DNA of 60,660 nt from Acidobacteriota bacterium. GTDB lineage: Bacteria > Actinomycetota > Acidimicrobiia > Acidimicrobiales > RAAP-2. Position 1 is the stretch's first letter. Each line of letters starts with the position of its first letter. Below, piece by piece: positions 9,065 through 19,958 of this stretch. Below the pieces are notes generated by a model that did not search any database, was not told the DNA's origin, and saw only the letters and a program-made list of their open reading frames with translations. The stretch lies in assembly GCA_028873575.1 (NCBI GenBank), contig JAGWHY010000006.1:1-60660 (forward strand), in the 5' to 3' direction. A program made the position numbers and the translations under genes.

Positions 9065-10663
9065 CTAACGCTGCTCGATGAGGTCCATGTACTCCTCGTC
9101 CCAGAGGTCGAAGTACTCCTCGGGCAACAAGACGGCGTGGGTCGGTTCCAGCGCCTCGACGAAGCCACGTTCGTGGCTGACCGCGACGAGCGTCCCCTTC
9201 CACTGACGCATCATCTCGCCCAGCGCCTCCACGCTCGCGGGATCGAGGTTGTTCGTCGGTTCGTCGAGCAACAAGAGATTCGCGTTCGACGACGCCAGAA
9301 TCGCGAGGGCCAGTTTCGCGCGCTCGCCTCCCGACAGCGTCGCGGGCATTTGGTGCGCGGCCTCACCCTTGAGACCAAACGCGCCCAACATCGAGCGCCG
9401 CGCCACTTCGGTGACGACCGTCGAGCCGTCGAGATTGCCGAGGACCGTCTTCGTGAAGTCCAGCTGTTCGTTCTCCTGCGCGAAGTACCCCACGCCGACG
9501 TTCGCGCCGAAACGAACTGAACCCGTGTCGGGTGTCTGCGTGCCGGCGAGGCAGCGCAGAAGGGAAGACTTTCCCGCGCCGTTGCGCCCGACGATCACAA
9601 TGCGGTCCCCGCGGCGCGTGATGAAGTTCGTGTCGCGCAACACCTCAACCGACCCGTAGCGCACGCTCAGGTGTTCCACCGTCATGGGCACGTCGCCACT
9701 GCGTGGCGGCTCGGGTAGGCGAAAGGTGACCTTGCGCTCTTTGCGCGTGACTTCGACGCGACTGTCCTCGAGCTTTTCGACGCGACGGTCGAGGACTTTG
9801 GCCAGTCGGGCGCGCTTGGCCGTCTGACCACGCATCGAGTCGGCCAACTTGGAGAGCTGATCGATCTTGGCGTCTTGCGTCGCGGCGACCTTTTCTTCGC
9901 TCAGGCGGCGTTCTTCTTCGAGCTGGAGGAACTTTGAGTAGTTCCCTTTGTACTCCCGCAACTGCCCGTCGCGCAGCGCGAGCACGCGGTCAATCGCCTT
10001 GTCGAGTAACGGTAGGTCGTGGCTGATTACGAGCACGGTGCCACGAAAACGCTCGAGCTCGTCAAAGAGCCAGCGTTTCGCCGCCTTGTCGAGGTGGTTG
10101 GTGGGCTCGTCGAGCACCATGGTTTCGGGTTGCTCGTAGAGCACCCGCATCAAGTCGACGCGACGACGCTGACCACCCGAGAGCGAACTCAGGTCCTCCA
10201 GGAGAAGCTCCTCTTCCAGTCCCAGGCCGTCCGCGAGGCGCGCGACTTCGGACTCGGCTTCGTACCCACCCTTCTCACGGAACTCCTCTTCGAGCGAAGT
10301 GAAACGTTCAATCGTCTCTTCGGTGGGATCCGCGGCGAGGGCCTGGCGAGCGTGCTGCATGTCGGCGTCGAGCACGTCCAAGCCCCGGGCGCTGAGCACG
10401 TGGCTGAGCCCAATGGGCTCCACGCCCAGTCCGCCCGGCACCGGCTCCTGGGGAAGGTGGCTCAGTGAGCCTTGGTGCGTCACCGTGCCGGCGACGCGCA
10501 AGTGCTCGGGGTGCGCGCCTAGCAGCACCGAAAGTAGCGTTGATTTACCGGCGCCGTTACGTCCGACGAGACCGACCTTCTCGCCGTTTCCGATGGTGAA
10601 CGAAACGGGATCGAGCAATCGCCGACCACCAATTTCTATTCCCAACTCGCGAACGATAATCAC
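9065..10663 (-). CDS. ABC-F family ATPase
   Basis: 532 aa soluble protein with two ABC domains and no membrane helices. Domain 1 has Walker A G-R-N-G-A-G-K-S-T (about 35–43) and signature L-S-G-G-Q-R-R-R; domain 2 has G-R-N-G-A-G-K-S-S and signature L-S-G-G-E-R-A-K. Between them lies a charged linker (E-E-E-R-R-L-S-E-E-K to the V-E-K-L-E-D-S-R block) that fits the P-site tRNA interaction motif of the family. Such proteins act on ribosomes, not in transport, and some protect against ribosome-targeting antibiotics; this one is not clearly of the resistance type. It starts with GTG directly after the CoA-transferase stop, so the pair is an operon. Confidence 0.92.
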   Translation of the reverse strand: MIIVRELGIEIGGRRLLDPVSFTIGNGEKVGLVGRNGAGKSTLLSVLLGAHPEHLRVAGTVTHQGSLSHLPQEPVPGGLGVEPIGLSHVLSARGLDVLDADMQHARQALAADPTEETIERFTSLEEEFREKGGYEAESEVARLADGLGLEEELLLEDLSSLSGGQRRRVDLMRVLYEQPETMVLDEPTNHLDKAAKRWLFDELERFRGTVLVISHDLPLLDKAIDRVLALRDGQLREYKGNYSKFLQLEEERRLSEEKVAATQDAKIDQLSKLADSMRGQTAKRARLAKVLDRRVEKLEDSRVEVTRKERKVTFRLPEPPRSGDVPMTVEHLSVRYGSVEVLRDTNFITRRGDRIVIVGRNGAGKSSLLRCLAGTQTPDTGSVRFGANVGVGYFAQENEQLDFTKTVLGNLDGSTVVTEVARRSMLGAFGLKGEAAHQMPATLSGGERAKLALAILASSNANLLLLDEPTNNLDPASVEALGEMMRQWKGTLVAVSHERGFVEALEPTHAVLLPEEYFDLWDEEYMDLIEQR

Positions 10664-11962
10664 CTAAACCCCGAGACGTTGGGCCGCGACGGTTAACTCG
10701 TCGCGAAACTGCGGGTGCGCGATGGCGATCATCGCCGCGGCTCGCTCCTTAACACTGCGACCACGCAGGTCCGCCGAGCCGTACTCGGTGACGATCACCC
10801 CCGCCAAGTGTCGCGGAGAGGTCACGACCGCGTCGGGCGCGATGCTCGCGACGACGCGACTTCGCAGTTCCCCGTTCACCAGGGCCGTGGACTGAAGGCA
10901 GATGAGCGACGTGTGTTCAAGCGAGAGACTCGTCCCTTCGACGAAGTCCATGTGTCCACCCACTCCGGAGTACTGGCGCGCGCCGAGTGTGTCGGCCACG
11001 ATCTGACCAAACAGGTCGACCTCGAGCGCCGAGTTGATGGACACCATCTTCGAGTTCTGCGCGATGACGTGCGGGTCGTTGGTGTAAAAGACGGGCGCCA
11101 CACCAACGGTCGGATTGTCGTCGATGAAGTCGTACATCGCTTGGGTGCCCGCGGCAAAGGTAATCACGGACACGCCTCGATTGATCGTTTTCTTGGAGTT
11201 ATTGACCTTACCCGCCGCGATGAGCTGGTAGAGCCCGTCGGTAAACATTTCCGAGTGAACCCCGTAGTCACCACCGTCACCTTGGACCAGCGCCTGGGCC
11301 ACCAGATTCGGCACCGCGCCGATCCCGGTCTGCAGCGTGGCGCCGTCGACGACGTAGCGGGCCGCGAACTCGGCGATTTTGGCGTCCTCGGGTGATCCGG
11401 GATCGTTCGGGAATACGGTGGGGTGCTCGTCGGTGTAAACCACCACGTCAATCTCGTCGAGGTGGAGAAAGTTCTCGTGGCCCTCGAGTGGGAGTGTTCG
11501 AGGAAAGTGCGGTGAGCACTCCACGATCAAGAGTCGATTAGGGTCGCGACCCGCACGCCGATGCTCCTCGAGGTGCGCCCCGTTGTAGAGCGAGAGACTG
11601 ACGCGCCCCTGAGCGTCGGGCATCGACGCGGGCGTGATCATCACTCGCGGCGCGAGGTGTTGAATTAAAAGGCCGTAGTGGCGAAAGTACGACGGGATGA
11701 ACTGCACGTCGCCCCCGCGCGCGACGTAGCCACGCTCGGCACCACCGTAGAAGCTCGCCCGGAGGTGCACGTGGGGATGAGTGAAGAGCTCGTAGTTGCC
11801 GAGCAGTAGCCCCCCACTCAACGTTAGGTCTTCCCAGTCGGTGCGCCTCGACAACGCGCGCAGCATCGCGGTCGGGGTCCCGGTAATAAGTCCGAGGCCA
11901 ATCGCGTCGCTCGGTCGGACGAGTGCGGCGGCTTCGTCGGCAGTCAATTCACGTGGAGACAT
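10664..11962 (-). CDS. Acetyl-CoA hydrolase/transferase family (4-hydroxybutyrate CoA-transferase like)
   Basis: 432 aa. Family marks include the glycine-rich T-G-I-G-A-V-P-N-L (CoA binding), the V-H-S-E-M-F-T-D-G segment containing the candidate catalytic Glu, and the C-terminal Y-S-G-V-G-G-H-M-D-F-V-E-G block. It moves CoA between acyl groups, most likely using a covalent glutamyl-CoA intermediate. Which acyl groups are used cannot be decided. It is first in a two-gene operon with the ABC-F gene; no functional link is known to me, so this could be accidental linkage. Confidence 0.9.
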   Translation of the reverse strand: MSPRELTADEAAALVRPSDAIGLGLITGTPTAMLRALSRRTDWEDLTLSGGLLLGNYELFTHPHVHLRASFYGGAERGYVARGGDVQFIPSYFRHYGLLIQHLAPRVMITPASMPDAQGRVSLSLYNGAHLEEHRRAGRDPNRLLIVECSPHFPRTLPLEGHENFLHLDEIDVVVYTDEHPTVFPNDPGSPEDAKIAEFAARYVVDGATLQTGIGAVPNLVAQALVQGDGGDYGVHSEMFTDGLYQLIAAGKVNNSKKTINRGVSVITFAAGTQAMYDFIDDNPTVGVAPVFYTNDPHVIAQNSKMVSINSALEVDLFGQIVADTLGARQYSGVGGHMDFVEGTSLSLEHTSLICLQSTALVNGELRSRVVASIAPDAVVTSPRHLAGVIVTEYGSADLRGRSVKERAAAMIAIAHPQFRDELTVAAQRLGV

Positions 11963-12006
11963 CGGTCTATTCTGCCTCAGGGTTCGTCCTGTGCCACGAT
12001 TAGGCG

Positions 12007-12660
12007 GTGGCAGAAACTCTTTTCGTCGACCTGTGGAGTGACGTCGTGTGTCCCTTTTGTGGACTCGGTCGCGCCCAGCTTGACGCGGCCATCACCTCGT
12101 TCGAGCACGGCTCCGCCGTCGTCGTTCGTCTTCACGCCTTCGAACTCGACCCTCGAGCGCACGACGCGAGCGACGTCTCCCTCGAGGAACTCATCGCCAA
12201 AAAGTACGGCCGCACCGTCGAGGAGATCCGCGCCCACCATCGCCGTCTCGAGGCGCAGGCGCGCGAGTACGGGTTCCGGTGGAACTTTGATCGTGCTCGG
12301 CCAGCCAATACGTTCGACGCCCACCGACTCATCGCCCTCGCCACAACGCAGGACCTCGGTGGGGCAATGATCAGTCGCCTGTTTCGCGCCTACTTTGAAG
12401 AGGGCCAATTCATTAGCGACCACGACGTTCTCACCGCGCTCGCCGCCGAGGTCGGGGTCGTCGGCGCGTCCGATCTGTGGACGAGCGACGACTTCGTTGA
12501 CGCGGTACGCCGCGACGAAGCGACGGCGACCGAGCTGGGACTCTCGGGCGTGCCGGCGTTCGTCGTCGACGAGAAGTTTCTTATTTCAGGCGCGCAGGGC
12601 GTCGAGGCTATCCGGGGAGTCCTCGAACGCGCGTGGGCGCGTCGCGAAGTCTCGTCCTAG
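12007..12660 (+). CDS. DsbA family oxidoreductase (FrnE-like)
   Basis: 217 aa starting at GTG (12007); no signal peptide is seen, so it is cytoplasmic. A thioredoxin-fold active site C-P-F-C is at residues 15–18 after the strand V-D-L-W-S-D-V-V. The helical insert and the late D-E-K-F-L-I-S-G-A-Q-G strand match FrnE-type DsbA proteins, known for thiol-disulfide exchange or related polyketide steps. The usual motif is C-P-W-C; Phe here is a small change. Its stop codon shares the CTAG (12657–12660) with the stop of gyrA on the other strand. Confidence 0.9.
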   Translation: MAETLFVDLWSDVVCPFCGLGRAQLDAAITSFEHGSAVVVRLHAFELDPRAHDASDVSLEELIAKKYGRTVEEIRAHHRRLEAQAREYGFRWNFDRARPANTFDAHRLIALATTQDLGGAMISRLFRAYFEEGQFISDHDVLTALAAEVGVVGASDLWTSDDFVDAVRRDEATATELGLSGVPAFVVDEKFLISGAQGVEAIRGVLERAWARREVSS

Positions 12661-15125
12661 TCACTCGGCACCACGGCCGCCGTCGCGACCTGGTGCCCCT
12701 CGTCGAGGTTCATCACCCGCACGCCCGTCGCGTCGCGTCCTTGCGACGAGACCTCGCGCACCGGCGTACGAATCAAAACCCCGCCGGTCGACGCGAGGAG
12801 TACTTCGTCGTCGAGGCGAACCATGAACGCCGCGACGACGAAGCCACGCGCCGCGGTGAGTTTGATCGCCCGCACGCCTTGGCCGCCACGCCCTTGACGG
12901 TTGAATCGCTCCGTCTTCACTCGCTTGCCAAAACCGGTGTCGGTCACGACGAAGAGGTCCGCGTCCTCGCGCACCACGTCGAGTGAAATCGCCCGGTCGT
13001 CGTCCTTCAGTCGGATCGCCCGCACGCCCGTCGCGTCGCGTCCCATCTCACGGACCTCGGCCTCGTTAAAGCGAATCGACATTCCTCGGAACGTCACGAC
13101 CATTAGGTCGTCGTGACCACTGGTGGGCACCACACGAACCACTTCGTCACCGTCGCGCAAGTTGATGGCAATCCAGCCTTCGCGGCGTGATTTGTCGTAC
13201 TCGCTCAACGCGGTTTTCTTAACCGTGCCGTTCTTGGTCGCGAAGACCAAGAACTTGTCAGCGGGGAAGTCGTCGGTCGCGATGATCGCCTGCACCGACT
13301 CGCCGGGCTGCAGGTTGAGCAGATTCACGACGGCCGTGCCCTTGGCGGTGCGATCCTTCATCGGTATCTCGTGGCCACGAAGCCGGAAAACCCGACCACG
13401 GTTGGAGAACATCAAGAGGTGCGCGAGCGAACTGGTGTGCAGGATCTGCTCGACCAGGTCCTCTTCTTTGAGCTTCGCCCCTTGAACGCCACGCCCACCA
13501 CGACCTTGCGTGCGAAAAGCGTCCGCCGCGACTGACTTCACGTAGCCGGCCTGGGTCATCGTGATCACGATTTCCTCATCTTCGATGAGATCCTCCACCC
13601 CCAGTTCGCCTGGGTCGTTCACGATCTGTGTGACGCGCGCTTCGGCGTACTTATCGCGAATGGCGGTGATTTCCTCAGCGATGACGCCGCGAAGCTTGAC
13701 GTCGCTCGCCAAAATTGACTGGAGTTCGGCAATTGTCTCGCGAAGCTTCGCCATCTCCTCGTCGAGCTCTCGACGACCAAGTCGCGTCAGGCGACCGAGT
13801 GTCATGTCCAAGATGTGGTTCGCCTGCTCCTCGGAGAAACTGAAGGGGGTGGCCATTAGCGACGCGCGCGCGGCGGCGCGGTCGTCACTCCCGCGAATCG
13901 TCGCGATGACCTGATCGAGCATGTCGATCGCCTTGAGCAAGCCCTCGACGATGTGGGCGCGCGCCTCGGCTTTGCGAAGTCGAAATTGCGTACGGCGCGT
14001 GACGACCTCTACCTGGTGGGCGATGTAGTGCGTCAGCGCTTGGGCGAGATTGAGCGTTCGCGGCACGCCGTCGACCAACGCGAGCATGTTGACCGCGAAC
14101 GTCGTCTGCAGAGTGGTGTTCTTGTAGAGCTTGTTCAACACCACGTTGGCGTTGGCGTCACGCTTAAGTCGAATGACCAGACGCGGCTGGCGCCCCGAAG
14201 AGTCATTCTGAACGGCCGTAATGCCGTCAAGTTCGCCCGCCTTTACCAAGTCGTGAATCTTTTCCTCAATCGCCTCCACGGAGACCTCGTACGGAAACTC
14301 GGTAACGACGATGCGCACGTCACGGTTCGTCTCTTCAATCTCGGCCACCGCGCGCGTCTTAATCGAGCCTCGACCAGTGCGGTAGGCGTCCAAAATTCCT
14401 TGGCGTCCGAGAATCTGAGCCCCGGTCGGAAAGTCCGGACCTTTGACAAACTTCATGAGATCGTCCGGCGTGGCTTCGGGGTTGGCCAACAGGTGCAACG
14501 TCGCGTCGATAACTTCGCCCAGATTGTGCGGCGGGATCTTGGTCGCCATTCCCACGGCGATTCCCTGGGATCCGTTAACCAACAGGTTGGGGTAGCGCGA
14601 GGGCAAAACAGTCGGTTGTTGGGTCGAGTTGTCGTAGTTCGGCTCGAAGTCCACCGTGTCTTCGTCAATCGAGTCGAGCATCTCCAGCGCGAGCGGGGCC
14701 AAGCGACACTCGGTGTAGCGCATGGCCGCGGCGCCTTCGTCAGGTCCGGTGCCGCCAAAGTTGCCGTGCCCACTGATGAGGGGGTGACGCATGGAGAAGT
14801 CCTGGACCATGCGAACCAGGGCGTCGTAAATAGCGCTGTCACCGTGCGGGTGATAGGTCCCCATGACCTCGCCCACGACTTTGGCGCACTTGGTGTGGGG
14901 TCGGTCAGGACGTAGACCTTGATCGAACATCGAGTAGAGGATTCGCCGATGAACTGGTTTGAGACCGTCGCGCACGTCCGGCAGTGCGCGCGAAACGATG
15001 ACCGACATGGAGTACTCCAAGAAGGAGCGCTCCATTTCGAGATTGATTTCAATGGGTTCGACGTAACCCAGGTCCTCTTCGTTGGGAGGGGGGCTGTCGT
15101 TCGAACTACTGGATTTACGTGCCAT
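12657..15125 (-). CDS. gyrA: DNA gyrase subunit A
   Basis: 822 aa; the subunit cuts and rejoins DNA to introduce negative supercoils with GyrB. The N-terminal helix, the H-P-H-G-D-S-A-I-Y-D region and the catalytic tyrosine in R-Y-T-E-C-R (about residues 140–145) are present. The Ser and Asp that usually change in quinolone resistance are wild-type. The GyrA box is seen as Q-G-R-G-G-R-G in the C-terminal wheel domain. No intein. It lies 14 bases after gyrB, in the standard actinobacterial order. The wheel repeats are rich in R-x-x-G-x-D-A-T-G-V copies. Confidence 0.97.
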   Translation of the reverse strand: MARKSSSSNDSPPPNEEDLGYVEPIEINLEMERSFLEYSMSVIVSRALPDVRDGLKPVHRRILYSMFDQGLRPDRPHTKCAKVVGEVMGTYHPHGDSAIYDALVRMVQDFSMRHPLISGHGNFGGTGPDEGAAAMRYTECRLAPLALEMLDSIDEDTVDFEPNYDNSTQQPTVLPSRYPNLLVNGSQGIAVGMATKIPPHNLGEVIDATLHLLANPEATPDDLMKFVKGPDFPTGAQILGRQGILDAYRTGRGSIKTRAVAEIEETNRDVRIVVTEFPYEVSVEAIEEKIHDLVKAGELDGITAVQNDSSGRQPRLVIRLKRDANANVVLNKLYKNTTLQTTFAVNMLALVDGVPRTLNLAQALTHYIAHQVEVVTRRTQFRLRKAEARAHIVEGLLKAIDMLDQVIATIRGSDDRAAARASLMATPFSFSEEQANHILDMTLGRLTRLGRRELDEEMAKLRETIAELQSILASDVKLRGVIAEEITAIRDKYAEARVTQIVNDPGELGVEDLIEDEEIVITMTQAGYVKSVAADAFRTQGRGGRGVQGAKLKEEDLVEQILHTSSLAHLLMFSNRGRVFRLRGHEIPMKDRTAKGTAVVNLLNLQPGESVQAIIATDDFPADKFLVFATKNGTVKKTALSEYDKSRREGWIAINLRDGDEVVRVVPTSGHDDLMVVTFRGMSIRFNEAEVREMGRDATGVRAIRLKDDDRAISLDVVREDADLFVVTDTGFGKRVKTERFNRQGRGGQGVRAIKLTAARGFVVAAFMVRLDDEVLLASTGGVLIRTPVREVSSQGRDATGVRVMNLDEGHQVATAAVVPSD

Positions 15126-15139
15126 ACGGGTCCCTGGTC

Positions 15140-17137
<1,998 letters not shown>

Positions 17138-17190
17138 TTATTCTACTCGACGTGCTGTCACGTCTAGCCCTTTGAGGTCGGCTCTTTGCC

Positions 17191-17511
17191 CTAAATTTCA
17201 GGGTTTTTCGTGGATCGGAGTTCAGTGCGCAACGACCGTGGCGCGCGCTCTTCGAGGTACGAAAAAATCATGAGCAGCGCGGGGGTTTCCTCACGAACTC
17301 GTTGCGCGAAGGCCCCCGAGGGAACGCTGATCACGAGGACGTCGCGATCAATTCGCTCGGGTCGACAGTGTTGCGCGAGCAGAGGGTCGGCGTCGCGTTG
17401 CCATCGATCGCGTAGCTCGTCAATGAGGCGTAAATCGACGCGTTTAATGCGTTGGGCGAGAGTGTTGAGAAGTTCATTCAACGGTGCGGGTTCGCGACGA
17501 GCGTGCGCCAT
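17191..17511 (-). CDS. DUF721/DciA-like protein
   Basis: 106 aa. It matches the small DUF721 proteins encoded between recF and gyrB in actinobacteria; the core L-N-x-L-L-x-x-L-A-Q-R at the N-terminus and a strand with V-L-V-I-S-V-P-S-G-A-F-A-Q-R-V are the usual features. DciA of this family loads the replicative helicase in bacteria without DnaC, and dnaB in this window has no dnaC neighbour. Its ATG overlaps the recF stop by one base (TAATG), so it is coupled to recF. Confidence 0.82.
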   Translation of the reverse strand: MAHARREPAPLNELLNTLAQRIKRVDLRLIDELRDRWQRDADPLLAQHCRPERIDRDVLVISVPSGAFAQRVREETPALLMIFSYLEERAPRSLRTELRSTKNPEI

Positions 17512-18590
17512 TAGTACCGTCGCGTGAGGTCGATAATTACTGCCGGGTTCATCGTGTGTGGCAGGGGTGACGCGGTCGTCACCAACGTCTGGCCCGCGGG
17601 AAGTAGTTGCAGCAAACGATCGCTACGGAGAGGGTCGAGTTCACTAAACACGTCGTCTAAGAGGAGGAGTGGATCAACGCCGCGCCACTGTTGAACTAAG
17701 TGATGGCCGCCTAATCGCAGCGCGAGCGCCGCCGATCGCTGTTCGCCTTGTGATGCCTGTCGACGAACGTCGCGACCGTCAAGGGTCACGCGTACGTCGT
17801 CGCGGTGCGGGCCAACGGTAGTGAAACCACGGTGGAGATCGTCACGCTCGCTCGCGGCGAGGGCGTCACTCAAGTCGCCACGCCACGACGGTTCGTAGGT
17901 GAGTTCGAGGCGGGCTGGGTGTTGGGAGAGTTCACGGTACAACGCGTCGGCAAGCGGCGCGAGACCTTCGAGAACCTTCATCCGCCAACTAATTAGTTCT
18001 TCAGATATCTCGCTAAATTCGCTCGTCCACACGCCAAGTTCTTCTTGTTGATGACCCAGCGGCGCGCGGCCCTCGAGCGTACGAAGGAGGGCGTTGCGTT
18101 GCGCGAGTACGCGGGCGTGGCGTTCGATGACTTCCCCCGTGGCGTGCTCGACGTCCGTCATCAAAGTCGTCAAAAAACTGCGTCGATGTTCAGGGCCAGC
18201 GCGAACAATGTCAATTCCCTCCGGAGTAAAGACGGTGAGCGGCAGTACGGCACCTAGATCGGCTCGCGACGATGGTCGTACTCCGTTGACGAGCATCTTC
18301 TTAGTCGTGTTCCGGGCGTTTCTCGTCAGCGTAAGGTCGATCTGTACGCGGCGCTCGCGTTGGAACAAGACGCCGTGAACCTCGGCGAGTGGTGCGGTGT
18401 TACGGATCAAATCACTGGCGGTCGTCGTGCGAAACGAGTTGGCAGTGGCTAACGTCGCAACGGCCTCAAGTACTGAGGTCTTCCCGGTCCCGTTTGCGGA
18501 AAGAAAGACCGTAACGGCGGTGGGGTCTGGTTCAATCCGGAGTTCCTCAAAGAGGCGAAAGTCACGGAGTTGGAGCTCGTGGAGTCCCAC
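17511..18590 (-). CDS. recF: DNA replication and repair protein RecF
   Basis: 359 aa SMC-like ATPase that binds single-strand gaps and helps RecA loading. Walker A is S-A-N-G-T-G-K-T (residues 31–38), and the signature with L-S-x-G-E-Q is seen in modified form as A-S-Q-G-E-Q-R-S, followed by Walker B L-L-L-L-D-D-V-F-S-E-L-D. Length is normal. It lies 12 bases after dnaN, so it belongs to the dnaA–dnaN–recF–DUF721–gyrB–gyrA transcription direction. Confidence 0.95.
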   Translation of the reverse strand: MGLHELQLRDFRLFEELRIEPDPTAVTVFLSANGTGKTSVLEAVATLATANSFRTTTASDLIRNTAPLAEVHGVLFQRERRVQIDLTLTRNARNTTKKMLVNGVRPSSRADLGAVLPLTVFTPEGIDIVRAGPEHRRSFLTTLMTDVEHATGEVIERHARVLAQRNALLRTLEGRAPLGHQQEELGVWTSEFSEISEELISWRMKVLEGLAPLADALYRELSQHPARLELTYEPSWRGDLSDALAASERDDLHRGFTTVGPHRDDVRVTLDGRDVRRQASQGEQRSAALALRLGGHHLVQQWRGVDPLLLLDDVFSELDPLRSDRLLQLLPAGQTLVTTASPLPHTMNPAVIIDLTRRY

Positions 18591-18602
18591 CCGATCCCCG
18601 AA

Positions 18603-19703
18603 CTACTGCACGCGAACGGGCATCAAGAGATAGCGAAACCGTAGGTCTTCGACACCGTGGACCATGGCTGGTCGAACCGAGTCGGACATCTCAAGAATGA
18701 CTTCATCGCCCGGTACCGCTTCCACGCCATCGATAAGAAAGTTGGGGTTGAACGCGATTGTGATTTCGTCACCGACGTAATCAGCGTCGACGTTGTCCTC
18801 TACGTCTCCTGCGTCGTGGCTTTGTGTTCGAATATCAACGCCGCGTTCATGCATCGTGAGTCGAACTGAGGACGTTGAGTCTTTAGCGAGGAGTTTGGCA
18901 CGCTTGAGCGAAGTGAGCAGCGTGTCTTTCGCGATCCGCAGCTGATTAGCGTAACTAGCCGGAATAAGTTGAAGCACTGATGGGTAGTTTCCGTCGATCA
19001 ATCGCGACGCGATTGAGGTGTTCCCCACCACAAAACAGATTTCGGCGTCCGACAACGCGACACCTATTTCGGCGTCAGCCGCGAGAGAACTCGCCGCGCG
19101 CTGGAGTTCTTGTAGGGCTCGCGCGGGTACCAGGAGATCTTGCGCGCCGCCCAACCCCTTGACCCCGGGTACGTCACGAACAGCGAGGCGATACGAGTCC
19201 GTAGCGATGAGGCGTAATTCCTGATTATCAGTGGTAAAGAGCACGCCGGTTAAGAGTGGTCGTGCGTCATCGCTCGCGGCCGCGCGCACAACTTGATTGA
19301 GTCCTTGAATTAAATCAAGAGCCGGGATCGTGGTGATGACACCGGAGATTGGGGGAAGGTTCGGGTAGTCCATAACAGCGAAAGTCCGGAGTGAGAATTT
19401 GGCTCGCCCGAGAGAAATCTCAACGTTTTCGTCACTACTCGCGACCGTCACTGCTCCAGCTTCGAGAGAGCGCACGGCGTCAACAATCAAGCGGGCGGGG
19501 ACGACGGTAGACCCGTCTTCAATACCAATGACGTCGACGGTCGTACGGGCAGTTATATCCAGATCGGTACCGGTGACGATGAGTTGGTTCCCACTCAAGT
19601 GCAAGAGAACACCTGAGGAGGCTCCAACCATGCGCGTCGCGACAACACGACTCGCGGCGGTGAGTGCTTCAACGAGGATGTCGCGTTCTGATCTGAACTT
19701 CAT
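18603..19703 (-). CDS. dnaN: DNA polymerase III sliding clamp
   Basis: 366 aa, three repeated clamp domains. The frame runs up to 19841 but the good start is the ATG at 19703 with CTAGGAAAGG before it. The sequence starts M-K-F-R-S-E-R-D-I-L-V-E-A-L, typical of actinobacterial clamps. The L-L-x-x-R-A-L-Q-E-L and L-M-P-V-R hydrophobic C-terminus are present. It forms the ring that tethers Pol III and binds peptides from many partners. The gap to dnaA (255 bases) carries DnaA-box-like sites. Confidence 0.95.
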   Translation of the reverse strand: MKFRSERDILVEALTAASRVVATRMVGASSGVLLHLSGNQLIVTGTDLDITARTTVDVIGIEDGSTVVPARLIVDAVRSLEAGAVTVASSDENVEISLGRAKFSLRTFAVMDYPNLPPISGVITTIPALDLIQGLNQVVRAAASDDARPLLTGVLFTTDNQELRLIATDSYRLAVRDVPGVKGLGGAQDLLVPARALQELQRAASSLAADAEIGVALSDAEICFVVGNTSIASRLIDGNYPSVLQLIPASYANQLRIAKDTLLTSLKRAKLLAKDSTSSVRLTMHERGVDIRTQSHDAGDVEDNVDADYVGDEITIAFNPNFLIDGVEAVPGDEVILEMSDSVRPAMVHGVEDLRFRYLLMPVRVQ

Positions 19704-19782
19704 AGGGCTACCTTTCCTAGGTACTGAGGATACGTGTGGTTTTCTATATAGAGAGGTGTTCGTAGTAGTAGGTCTGTGTGTT

Positions 19783-19949
19783 TGTGGAGAGCATTTCGAA
19801 ATCGCTGATGAGTACTGTTTTTTTAAACTCGCACAACCCACAAGACTGTGGAGAACTCTTTCAAGTTACAAGATTCAAGTTGTGTCTCATGTGGAGTACT
19901 CAGAGACAAACAACGAAGAAACCACAGACCCGCACGCGCCTTTCCCACA
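19783..19949. other. Candidate oriC: DnaA-box cluster in the dnaA–dnaN gap
   Basis: Sequences close to TTATCCACA occur as TGTGGAGAG (19783–19791), TGTGGAGAA (19847–19855), TGTGGAGTA (19890–19898) on the minus orientation and TTTCCCACA (19941–19949) on the plus. An AT-rich run with seven T lies at 19817–19825. Actinobacterial origins usually sit in this gap. The boxes are imperfect and no strong DNA-unwinding stretch is certain, so this is a candidate. Confidence 0.5.
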
Positions 19950-19958
19950 GATTTCGAA

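Noticed and set aside
14750-14900. Possible quinolone-resistance change in gyrA
   Set aside because: The Ser and Asp of H-P-H-G-D-S-A-I-Y-D are wild type.
13953-14915. Plus-strand frame of 320 codons
   Set aside because: It is opposite gyrA and has no recognisable domain.
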